64,000 bases of DNA from Agarophyton chilense (Eukaryota > Rhodophyta > Florideophyceae > Gracilariales > Gracilariaceae), in contig JARGXX010000096.1 in assembly GCA_030374765.1 (NCBI GenBank), positions 1,054,001 to 1,118,000 on the forward strand, written 5' to 3'. A model generated the notes under the pieces. That model had not been told where the DNA came from, made no database searches, and saw nothing but the letters and a program-made list of their open reading frames with translations. Of this stretch, positions 10,345-18,514 are shown in pieces (position 1 is the first letter of the stretch; every line of letters begins with the position of its first letter). A program made the position numbers and the translations under genes.

Positions 10345-10874
10345 GGCGGCGCGGTGAGCGGCTGATGGCGGTGGGCGATGGCACAGCGGCTGGTCGCCAT
10401 TATGTGACGCCGCCGCCTGCCGCCGGCAACACAGGCGTTTTGCACACAAAGGGCGCGCGGAGGCGGCAGTGGCCTCCGTGGCCTCCGTGGCCTCCGTGGC
10501 CTCCGTGGCTTTCGTTGTCCCGTGGCACCGTGGTTCGCGTGGCCTCGTGGTCTCGTGGCCCCGTGGCAAGGAGCGGGAGAGTGGTGTGGTGGGAATACAC
10601 GGTGACGCGGCGCGGCGATGCAGCGTTTGAATGAAGCAGTTGCACGGCGTTGGCTGCCACTGGTCGAAGCGCATGTGTCCGAGTATCGAAGGGCAGTGTA
10701 CTTTGCGCGTGCTCAGTGGCAGCAGCAGCGGCGTGGCGTGGCGTGGCATGCTCCGTCGCCATCGCCTCGCCTGTTGTGTGTATCTACGTCTCTTTCTTCC
10801 TCGCTCTCTTTTTCTCTCTTTGCTCTTTTTCTCTCTTTGCTCTTTCTCTCTCTCTCTCTCTCTCTCTCGGCGCG
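10345..10874. promoter_or_regulatory. Divergent promoter region of RPF1 and the 413-aa gene
   Basis: 530 bp between two start codons. It contains a 9-bp tandem repeat (10471-10508) on the RPF1 side and a long CT-rich tract (about 10786-10868) ending 6 bp before the plus-strand ATG. The CT tract is probably a core promoter or 5'-UTR element. No TATA box is evident. Confidence 0.45.
10471..10508. repeat. 9-bp tandem repeat, four copies
   Basis: Four near-perfect copies of GGCCTCCGT upstream of RPF1. On the minus strand the same unit would read as repeated Thr-Glu-Ala, but this lies upstream of the preferred RPF1 ATG. Confidence 0.85.
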
Positions 10875-12116
10875 ATGGCGAGACAGCGCGTGGCGATGAT
10901 GCCGCTTCCGGTGCCGGTGACGGCGCCAGCGCTGGCTAGTAACAACAACGGGCAGCGGCGAGGCGGCGGCGGCGGCGGCGTGATAGCGCGTCTGCGCCCG
11001 CTGCCGCTGCTGCGCGCCGCGCGTTCGGCGCTGACGGCCGTCAAGTTGCTGCCGTTGGTGGCGCCGCGTGCGGCGTTTGCACGATGGCGCTCCCACCGCG
11101 CGCTGCGCGTGGCAGCGCGCAACGCAGCCGCAGACGGACGCGCGCGCGGCACCCACAACGGCACCAAACACGCCTTCCGCATGAACGGACTCACATGGCA
11201 TCAGCAATACGTGACGCAGGATTTACGACGAATGCAACAGGTGCTTGTGCACGCGGAACGCAGCGTGAGACGCGGTGAGACGCACGTGGTGGCCACGTTG
11301 TTGCCGCCGTTGGAGCGCAGCTTTGGCTTCTTGTTGCTCAATGTGTGGGGAGTGTTTAACGTGTTGGAACGCGACGTGCTGTTTCCGTGGGTGCGATCGG
11401 GCGCACCGGAGGCGGCTGTGGCGCGTGCCTTGCAGCTCTTCTCCCATGAGGCGCGTCGCTTGGAGCGTGACGCCGCCGCCACACACCATCGTCTGGCGCG
11501 CGCTGCATGCGCCGCCGGCGCACCTTACACGTCTGTGGGACCGTGCCACCGGGAGCGACAGCGACAGCGACAACGTGAGCGACAGCGACAACGTGAGCGA
11601 CAGCGACAGCATGATCAACATGCCAATCACAAGCAACACGACGTCGACGCTGACGATCGGCTGCACATTCGACACGGATACCAACCGGCTCACAAGCAGC
11701 AACAGCAGACGAAGACGCAACGGGCGGCGGCGCACGTACACGCAGATGAGCTGCGGCAGCTGGGGGCGCAGATACGCGAGCTGGCGCACGATTGCGAATC
11801 GCTTCGCAACACCAAGCGCGGGGTGCTACACGCGCTCATCGCCGAGCGCTTCTCCGAGCGCGACCAGGCGCGCGTGACTCACACGCTGGTGCACTCGATG
11901 CAAAGCACGCTTGCAAAACTGCTCATCAGCGTTTACCACGAGGCGGTGGTGAGGGAGCAGTGCGCGCCGCAGTGGACGCAGTATAAGCGTGAGGTGCCGC
12001 TGCCCATCCGCATGTACACGCCCGTGTGGAGGGCGCGGCTGTACGATGACAGCCCGCTAGGGTGGCTGGCATCGTGGTGGCACTCATCACAACGGCACGG
12101 ACAACTTGCGCGCTAG
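10875..12116 (+). CDS. Hypothetical helical protein, weak hemerythrin-like resemblance
   Basis: 413 aa from the ATG at 10875, immediately after the CT tract. Upstream in-frame codons only translate the CT repeat into Leu/Ser and are rejected. Residues 1-40 are low-complexity (poly-Gly). From about 105 to 205 there are amphipathic helices (WHQQYVTQDLRRMQQVL and LLLNVWGVFNVLERDVLFPW), spaced like the helices of HHE/hemerythrin-like four-helix bundles. The usual iron-binding histidines are mostly absent, so iron binding is doubtful. Residues about 225-245 are an Arg/Gln/Glu repeat, and the C-terminal helices (about 295-370) are followed by a Trp-rich tail (LGWLASWWHSS). Its last 30 bp overlap the 3' end of the EF-hand gene on the opposite strand. 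Confidence 0.6.
   Translation: MARQRVAMMPLPVPVTAPALASNNNGQRRGGGGGGVIARLRPLPLLRAARSALTAVKLLPLVAPRAAFARWRSHRALRVAARNAAADGRARGTHNGTKHAFRMNGLTWHQQYVTQDLRRMQQVLVHAERSVRRGETHVVATLLPPLERSFGFLLLNVWGVFNVLERDVLFPWVRSGAPEAAVARALQLFSHEARRLERDAAATHHRLARAACAAGAPYTSVGPCHRERQRQRQRERQRQRERQRQHDQHANHKQHDVDADDRLHIRHGYQPAHKQQQQTKTQRAAAHVHADELRQLGAQIRELAHDCESLRNTKRGVLHALIAERFSERDQARVTHTLVHSMQSTLAKLLISVYHEAVVREQCAPQWTQYKREVPLPIRMYTPVWRARLYDDSPLGWLASWWHSSQRHGQLAR
11549..11610 (+). repeat. Coding tandem repeat (18-bp unit)
   Basis: Imperfect 18-bp unit GACAGCGACAACGTGAGC and shorter GACAGC pieces inside the 413-aa gene. It is read as an Arg-Gln-Arg-Glu repeat. Such charged repeats often vary in copy number between alleles. 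Confidence 0.75.
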
Positions 12117-12605
12117 GTCGGGCAGGTGCATGGCGGCGGCAAACTCCAGCGGTGAAATGCGGCCGTCGCCGTCTGTGTCGGCATCGGCAATGACGTTGGC
12201 GGCCAACTTGGAGACAAGGTGCGGCGGCATGTGTTGGCCCACCAGTAGCGACAGCACGTGGCGCAGATCTTGTAGACAGATGAAGCCGTCAGCGTCCACG
12301 TCATACACACGAAACGTAAAGTCAAGCTTGAGCGCGGCATCGGCGCGAGCGGAGAAGGCGCCCATGATGGTGACAAACTGGCGAAAGTTGACGTTTTGAA
12401 AGATGTCTAGCAGACGCGGGTGCAGTGGGTTCATGGCCAGCTCGGGCACCATGAGTAAGGTGGCGGCGTCGAGCGTGCCGGAGTGCGTGCGGTCCAGACG
12501 CTGGAAGCGCTTGTACAGGCGCTTGACCTCGCGCTGCTGCAGGTTAGTGTGGCGCGAGATCTCATCGATTTCTTCGGACAGCAGGGCGGAGGTGTTGGCG
12601 CCCAT
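12087..12605 (-). CDS. Calcineurin-B-like EF-hand protein (CHP type)
   Basis: 172 aa from the ATG at 12605. MGANTS at the start is an N-myristoylation signal. It aligns end to end with calcineurin B and calcineurin-B homologous proteins: RLYKRFQRLD, PELAMNPL, then four EF-hand positions. EF1 (DRTHSGTLDAAT) lacks the acidic position 12 and EF2 is collapsed to IFQNVNFRQF. EF3 (DVDADGFICLQD) and EF4 (DTDGDGRISPLE) are complete. Loss of EF1/EF2 with intact EF3/EF4 is the pattern of CHP1/p22-type proteins rather than true calcineurin B. CHPs regulate Na+/H+ exchangers and membrane traffic in animals; the partner here is unknown. It overlaps the convergent neighbour by 30 bp and is divergent from the DnaJ-CTD gene. 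Confidence 0.85.
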   Translation of the reverse strand: MGANTSALLSEEIDEISRHTNLQQREVKRLYKRFQRLDRTHSGTLDAATLLMVPELAMNPLHPRLLDIFQNVNFRQFVTIMGAFSARADAALKLDFTFRVYDVDADGFICLQDLRHVLSLLVGQHMPPHLVSKLAANVIADADTDGDGRISPLEFAAAMHLPDLARKLSVPL

Positions 12606-12866
12606 GGTGGGGTGGGAGAGGGAGAGGGAGGGCGGAGGGAGAGAGAAAGGGAGGGGAGGAGGAGGGCACTTGCAATTTTCAAACGGAGGCGATTGGTAAC
12701 TGTCAAAATTGAAAAAGCACGCACGCGCTGCCAAGTTGGCGGTGGGGCTCTGCGCCAGAATCTCGAGAGCGGCGTGTGCAAGTGAAGTGGTTGGCGTTGG
12801 CGCCTTCCGTAGCAGCGGCAGCGCTCTAGCGCGCGCGCCATCATCATCGCCATCAACAAGGGCGCC
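12606..12866. promoter_or_regulatory. Divergent promoter, EF-hand gene / DnaJ-CTD gene
   Basis: 261 bp between two ATGs. Next to the minus-strand ATG lies a 60-bp tract that is purine-rich on the plus strand, so CT-rich in the sense of the EF-hand gene. This is the same arrangement as before the ATG at 10875. Confidence 0.5.
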
Positions 12867-14138
12867 ATGCACGAGAGCGACGACGACTCGGCGGCGGCGG
12901 CGGCGGCGCGACGGCGCAAGCACACACAACAGCTGCGCGCGTTGCGCGCCATGCCGCAGCAGCAGCGATGGCAGCAGCACGACGCCATGCACGCGACTCA
13001 CGCACTGGCGCCTCGCAACGCGTGCGACCAACGCGGGCGCATCGGCACGGTGGAGTACGACGACGACGTGATCGGTGTGGCATCGCGTGCGGGTCGCAGC
13101 GCGCGCGACGTACGACTCACGCTTTGTTGCTCTCTGGAACAACTGTTCTTCGGCGCCACGCGACGCATTCGTGCCATACGGCGCGTGGCGCGCGTCGACG
13201 GAAGCGTCACGCGCGAGCAGACGCTACTGACGCTCACGCTACGACGCGGCGCTGCGCACGGCGACGTGGTGCGCGTGCGCGGCGCCGGTGATCGTGTGGA
13301 AGGCGGCGGCGTGGCTGCACGCCGCGCGCTTTGCGGCCACGCGCTCGTCATTGTTCACCAAAGTGCGCATGCTCGATTCGTGCGACACGCGCACCATCTT
13401 GCCGTTTGCGTGAATGTGCCGCTGGCCGCCGCGCTGCGCGCCGCCCCGCTGTCGCTGCGCGGCATCGATGGCGCTCTTCTGCACGTCGACGCCGCCCTGG
13501 CGTTGCGCCCCCCCGCCCGTGTCGTCTTGCGCGCCGCTGGAATGCCACACCCCTCGTGTCCCACCCGTCGCGGCGTGCTCATCGTTTCGCTGCGTCTCGT
13601 CTTGCCGTCCTCCTCCTCCTCCCCATCTCCATCCCCATCTCCATCTCCATCTCCATCCCCATCTCCACCCTCATCTCCATCCGCGGGCTGGGCGTTTTGC
13701 GCCGCTTCTTCGTCCGCCTCCGTCGGCGGCGGCTGGTCGTTTGCTGCATCGCCCCCGCCCTCGCACTCGCTGCCGCACCTCACCTCGCGCCCCGCGCCCT
13801 CTCCCGCGCGCCCCCGCTCCCGCTCGCGCCCACCATCTCGCTCGCGGCCCCGATCTCGCTCACCATCTCGCTCGCGCCCTCGCTCGCGCCCTCGCTCGCA
13901 CTCGCTGCCGCGCCTGCGCCCGCGCCGCCTGCGTCTGCGCGTGCCTCTGCTCCTGCGCCGCATCCGCACCCCGACCACTCCGACCACCACCCCGTTCACC
14001 GCCGCCGTCGTCCCTGCCGCCGCCGCCGCCGCCGCCGTCGCCCCGCGCATCGCGCCCGCCCCGTCGCCGGATGCTTGCCCCGCGTGGCGTCGTCGCCTGC
14101 GCCACGTGTTGCGCTCCCTTGCACCCCGCCGCCTGTAG
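12867..14138 (+). CDS. DnaJ C-terminal-domain protein without a J-domain
   Basis: 423 aa from the ATG at 12867 (gcgccATGc context). Residues 81-247 read as a type II DnaJ substrate-binding region. CTD-I begins DVRLTLCCSLEQLFFGATRR (compare V-x-LSLEELYxGxxK) with LTLTLRRGAAHGDVVRVRGAGD (compare IxIxPGxxDGxxIxFxGxGD). A HPRF-like SAHARFVRHAHHLAV turn leads into CTD-II, LAAALRAAPLSLRGIDGALL, and the terminal GVLIVSLRLVLP. No HPD-containing J-domain precedes it. The first 75 residues are polar and the J-domain position is empty. Residues about 248-410 are a Ser/Pro then Arg/Ser-rich low-complexity tail on GC-rich DNA repeats. Hsp40 CTDs bind clients and the Hsp70 C-terminus; without the J-domain it cannot stimulate Hsp70 ATPase in the usual way. 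Exact start and tail frame are less certain. Confidence 0.65.
   Translation: MHESDDDSAAAAAARRRKHTQQLRALRAMPQQQRWQQHDAMHATHALAPRNACDQRGRIGTVEYDDDVIGVASRAGRSARDVRLTLCCSLEQLFFGATRRIRAIRRVARVDGSVTREQTLLTLTLRRGAAHGDVVRVRGAGDRVEGGGVAARRALCGHALVIVHQSAHARFVRHAHHLAVCVNVPLAAALRAAPLSLRGIDGALLHVDAALALRPPARVVLRAAGMPHPSCPTRRGVLIVSLRLVLPSSSSSPSPSPSPSPSPSPSPPSSPSAGWAFCAASSSASVGGGWSFAASPPPSHSLPHLTSRPAPSPARPRSRSRPPSRSRPRSRSPSRSRPRSRPRSHSLPRLRPRRLRLRVPLLLRRIRTPTTPTTTPFTAAVVPAAAAAAAVAPRIAPAPSPDACPAWRRRLRHVLRSLAPRRL
13615..13683. repeat. CCATCT hexamer microsatellite
   Basis: Run of CCATCT/CCATCC hexamers inside the DnaJ-CTD gene, encoding Ser-Pro repeats at the junction between the folded domain and the low-complexity tail. 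Confidence 0.8.
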
Positions 14139-14689
14139 ATACACACACCTTGCACACACCCAGCCACCAGTAAAAACTACCCCACCACCGTACCACCACC
14201 ACCGACCTCCCTGTCGCAAAACCATCACAGCGCGTATGGAGGTAGTCCGCTCCCATACTCACTGTTCTGCACCTTGCGCCGCTTCATGTCCGTTGCCACC
14301 ACCATCGTACAATTCCGCACCCTCATCGCTTACGTCTCGCTTCGCGCCGCGAACCGCGTCCACATGTTGCTGTTCACCTCGCCGACCGGCTCCGCGATGC
14401 CCCTCACCGCCAGGGAGTATACTTAAGGCCGAGCGACGCAGCGTGCTGCATTTCGAGCCGCGGTATGCCTGTCCCGCCTGCACAATGCAACACAGGCTTG
14501 TCCGGATACACCTCCTCAATCAGCCCCACCTTTGCGCCAATCGCCATGTCTTCAAACAAGCCCCAATTCTACGTCCCTAAATGCTCTCGACAACACATTC
14601 GTCGTGTCACCGTAAAAGTGAATCTTCAGTTGTTGTACAAAGCTCGGTTGTGCAGTGCAATGTGCGATTCTGTGTACGTGAAGTAGATA
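14139..14689. other. Unassigned stretch at the end of the gene block
   Basis: No confident gene. On the minus strand, a 47-codon ATG ORF at 14404-14547 (starting MAIGAKVGLIEEVYP) is followed downstream by further open stretches in other frames, including RVRNCTMVVATDMKRRK near 14270-14330. This could be a spliced or broken minus-strand gene, but I do not recognise a family and no clear splice pair was found. Confidence 0.25.
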
Positions 14690-15374
14690 ATGAAGAGCTG
14701 ATGTAAACGGAGTAGAATTTGAAAGAGGGACAAGACGGACGGGAAAGACTGATGCTGATGAAGAAAGCGGTGATGAAGAGGTTGAAGGTTGTTGTTAAAT
14801 GGATGTCAGACAAGAGAAGGATTTCTCTTGTTCCGAGCTCTTTTCTTGTGGCTGGGAGCTTGGTGTGGGTCTATACCGAGCCAAGGAAGCAAGGTCATTC
14901 TAATTTCACGTTTATTGACTAAAGATTCTTTTTGTGTCTATTTTACGTTAACGTTTGCTAGTGTGATTGATTTTTACTATGAATCATAGTGCAATCTACG
15001 CAACTGCCTAACACAGATTTCCTTTGCAATTCCTTATCGCCCTCTCGCGAGACGTCCTAAACAATTGTTATTTTTGTTTTAAACAAAACCAATTGTTCAA
15101 GTTCATTGGATTATTATCCATTGCTGATTTTTTTCAGATTTCACGAACCCAACTGTCACATATTTCATTCTTTTCGAAAGCTTTACGGTATGCCGAAATA
15201 TTGATTAATGGTCGCCTGTAAGCTGTAGATGAAGCTATTGTGGTGACGTAGAAAATGTTCTTGGAATCGGGAGAAATTCTAACTAAAATCACTTATTCGA
15301 GTAACTTTTCAAAATCAAACTTAACCGTTCATGAAAAAAAAAATGCATCTGCAAAACCAAAAACTCTACCCTCT
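14690..15374 (-). pseudogene. AT-rich remnant of copia-like element H (RNase H part)
   Basis: The sequence becomes AT-rich at about 14.69 kb. Reading the minus strand from 15374 downward gives GRVFGFADAFF, the catalytic-Asp start of a copia-type RNase H, then a decayed frame with stops. The frame continues from the reverse-transcriptase side of the G solo LTR, so this is the 3' part of element H. Nothing else supportable lies in 14690-15000. Confidence 0.45.
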
Positions 15375-16262
15375 TGAAGGAAAATGCCCTTCAAGGGGGT
15401 TTCTTCGCAGGACTTAGAGATTTCGCTCGCTTGAGGACTAGCTTGGTCTATGACAAGCTATACCGCTATTGCGTGCCGACGGCCGGTTAGGACCGGAGGT
15501 GCACACTGGTGGAACACGTGGACTGCACGGATGCCGCCGCTCGAGTGCGAGGCATGCCACACGTGGCCCGATTTCTACCTAATGGTTAGTATTATTTAGT
15601 AATTTTTAGTATTTATTTAGCTACGCTATCGCTATTTAGTGTCTCTTTTTCGGGCGCGCGCCCACTGTCAGGGGCCGCGCGCCACACTACTTAGAAGCTT
15701 GAGCACTGCTCCTCAGTAAACACCCTCTTGGGACATACCAAGGCGGGAGTCTTGGCTCTGAACTTTTCGCCTTCGGCGCGTCTTCACCACATACTGCGTG
15801 AGCGCCCGTTGCACGTTAGTTCATCCACCCCTCTGTCGACCAGAGTGCTACCACCACCGTGGGTTCATATTTAATCGCCGACACTTGTCGTAGTCCCGCC
15901 CCTGTATAGGGTTTCGCCCCAATTTTCCCCTTGTTCTTTTTTTTGTCTCTTGTGAGTGGCCGCCTCACTCACCTCGCTCGTCCACCTCATACTAGTGTTT
16001 CCTCGCCCCTTTTCCGACAATCGCCGTGGTACCACTCCGCCTAGGATTGGTCACACCCCGGACTGTGCCGTGCTCACCTGAACACTCTAGATATATCCCG
16101 CCGGATTGGCCTCGGTCTTAAACCCGACTTCGTCGTGCCTTTCCAGAGTGGCTCTGTTTCTGTGCTCCGCTGGGACGCAACTCCTCCGCCTGAGGCGTGT
16201 CTCTCAAGAGAGGATGATCCCGAACATCTTCGTGGTGTCTCCGCTCCAAGCGTTGTCCTACA
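15375..16262 (+). mobile_element. Solo LTR, family G, copy 1
   Basis: 888 bp, beginning TGAAGGA and ending CCTACA. It is flanked by a perfect 5-bp target duplication CCTCT (15370-15374 and 16263-16267). It matches the reverse complement of 28357-29243 along its full length. No internal region is present. Deleting it plus one CCTCT rejoins an open frame of element H across the site. Confidence 0.9.
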
Positions 16263-17115
16263 CCTCTCTTAAGTATTTCACAACTTGACGGATCTTGTAA
16301 TTCTTGTAATGAGTAATATTACAAAGATTGAAAAGAAAGAGTTGTAATCTAGCTTCACATATTTCAAAAAATTTGTTTTTTTTATTATTCTCGTTAAAGA
16401 CTCTATTCATATTTTGTCCAATGGATTTCGTAAACATTTTTTATGACTTGATCAGTTGTGTTCACGAAGAAAGTTATGTGTGGGATTGTGTTCACAAGCT
16501 AAGAAAGTTAAGCTTTTTGGTTCTGAACTCTGCATGTCATTGTGGTTTTTCATTGGCATCATTCTTGAAATATTTTTGATGAATTTCGTACTGTTTTTGG
16601 TTGGCTACCACTCGAATTCCACCAAATTTGAAAGATTTTGACAACTTTGTCTCGTGATTCAGAAGGTTGAAGAGTTATGTTTTTGAACTTCATAATTCAA
16701 CTTCACCAGTAATGACTGAGTCTTCAACGTATGATTCAATGATTCCACAAAGATTTTCTTTAGATTCCTTGAAAAAGCAGTAAATGTCACCTTTCATTGC
16801 GGTTATTTCAAGTTCCTCTCGTAGATGTGACATAATGGTCAAATTTCAATAATCATGGAAATCTGCTGAACCATAAAGTGGCTTGATAAGAAAAAGGAGA
16901 ACTTCTTTGGGTAAATCAATGTCCTTAGGAGGTTTTATGTATACTTTTAGAGTAGGATAATGATTAACCTGAGTTTTAAGTTGGGCAATATCGTGGCTTC
17001 ATACGTTGTAGTCGAAAATTGCGGCCATTTTCATAATAAGTCGAACTGTATTATTTCGAATAGTAGTGAAACTATGCTCTAGCTTTCTTATCAGAACATA
17101 TTTTGGCCACAAGTC
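16263..17115 (-). pseudogene. Element H reverse-transcriptase remnant (copia-like)
   Basis: AT-rich and decayed. The minus strand near 16870-17115 reads MAAIFDYNV-stop-SHDIAQ, then LKVYIKPPKDIDLPKE and LIKPLYGSAD. These are the copia-superfamily RT blocks, of a type common in fungal genomes (PPxELxLPxGxxLxxxKPLYGxxExG). In-frame stops are present throughout and downstream sequence (16270-16850) is still weaker. Element D interrupts it on the right. Confidence 0.65.
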
Positions 17116-18433
17116 TGTGGAGCAAAACCCGGCGACGGAAAGTGCTCTCAAGGTGTTCGAAGCCTTGCTCCCTGGGGGAGGCAGACTCAGAGACAGAGCC
17201 CTCCGTTCCACCCGTAGTGTGGGGTGTAACTTTCACGGGGGATTCCGGCAGTACCGACGGAGGTGAGGGGTAGAAACCGTTGGATCGGGAATGGGTATGG
17301 GTATCCCAAAGAATAGGGGAAAATCCGGCGAAGAGGAAAAACGGGGCGAGGGTCGGGCACTAACAGGCACCGGACCCGAAAACCAGGAAAGGGGCGAAAC
17401 AACAAAAGAAACCCAATACAGGGGCGAAAACCTGTCCTCGAAAGGAAACACAAAAAGTACGCAACAAGTAAGCAGAACCCCCACGGGGTATCGTGCACGC
17501 AGGTCGTCTCAGCGTTCCCAAGGGGGTGGTTGCACGGAACCCAAACGTGGGCATTCTCCAAGTGGAGTCGTGTCCCTACGCAGGCGTTGCTAACCAGAGC
17601 CCGTTCCGGGTTGTAAGGCCGAAACGATGGCGACGAAGAACCTCTAAAGGTATCGAAGACCAACCTTGGTTGTCATTTACTCTGAGCTCGGACTGTCAGA
17701 TCTCGCCTCCCTAAGTAGGGCTCACTAACTAAACTCTACAGTAGTGCACACCTGCTCAGGGCCATACACGTGGAGATCCCACTGCCAGGGCCCAAAAATC
17801 GAACGTTCTAACAAATATCCGAAATTCGGTGCCAAAATTAAGCCACGTGTATCACGGGGCTAATCCAACCATGGGCCATCCGAATTTTCCCTTATAGGCG
17901 AAATATAACCGGAAAACAGTGCCACCTTAGCACACCTTAGAGGGGATCATAATCATAACCCTTGGAGGGTTCAATCCTCATTCTATGAGTTGCATCTTCA
18001 AGTATCCCCTGACTGGGCGTTGCTCTACAATGGCGACGAAGAACCTCTAAAGGTATCGAAGACCAACCTGGGTTCCCATTTACTTTGAGCTTCGGACTGT
18101 CAGATCTCGTCTCCCTAAGTAGGGCCCACTAACTAAACTCTACAGTAGTGCACACCTGCTCAGGGCCATACACGTGGAGATCCAACTGTCAGGGCCCAAA
18201 AATCCAGCGTTCTAACAAATATCCGAAAATCGGTGCCAGAATTAAGCCACGTGTATCACGGGGCCAATCCAACCATGGGCCATCCGAATTTTCCCTTATA
18301 GGCGAATTCTAACCAGAAAACAGTACCACCTCAGCACACCTTAGAGGGGATCATAATCATAACCCTCGGAGGGTTCAATCCTCATTCTATGAGTTGCATC
18401 TTCAAGTATCCCCTAACTGGGCGTTGCTCTACA
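17116..18433 (-). repeat. 3' LTR of element D with partial tandem duplication
   Basis: 17116-18029 is a full LTR of 914 bp matching 26998-27913. It is followed by an extra copy of its last 404 bp (18030-18433), which in element sense is the 5' (U3) end. The two partial copies differ by scattered substitutions, so the duplication is not brand new. Confidence 0.9.
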
Positions 18434-18447
18434 TCTCCCCCTCCTTA
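18434..18447 (-). other. Polypurine tract of element D
   Basis: In element sense TAAGGAGGGGGAGA directly precedes the LTR start TGTAGAGC. It is the plus-strand DNA priming site expected at this position. Confidence 0.75.
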
Positions 18448-18514
18448 AGACGAGGAAGAACATTCCGAGCCACGGGTGTCTCGCTTTCCGGTCACTATAC
18501 ATACTTCTCTCCCA

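Noticed and set aside
10345-10749. N-terminal extension of RPF1 by 135 codons
   Set aside because: It translates the 9-bp promoter repeat into Thr-Glu-Ala and has no match to RPF1; orthologues start close to the ATG at 10344.
10650-10874. N-terminal extension of the 413-aa gene
   Set aside because: The extra codons translate the CT microsatellite into Leu/Ser runs that mimic a membrane segment; the ATG at 10875 directly after the tract is the better start.
12606-13142. 179-codon N-terminal extension of the EF-hand protein
   Set aside because: It would run through the divergent promoter and into the opposite gene; the ATG at 12605 gives the family-typical length and a myristoylation site.
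13355-14167. Gly/Asp/Arg-rich minus-strand frame
   Set aside because: It is the mirror of the Ser/Pro and Arg/Ser repeats of the DnaJ-CTD gene on the plus strand, open only because of GC-rich repeats.
17187-17663. 158-codon ORF in the D LTR, repeated at 27070-27546
   Set aside because: Conserved only because the LTR is; the residues look like random translation (Pro/Phe/Arg-rich, no domain).
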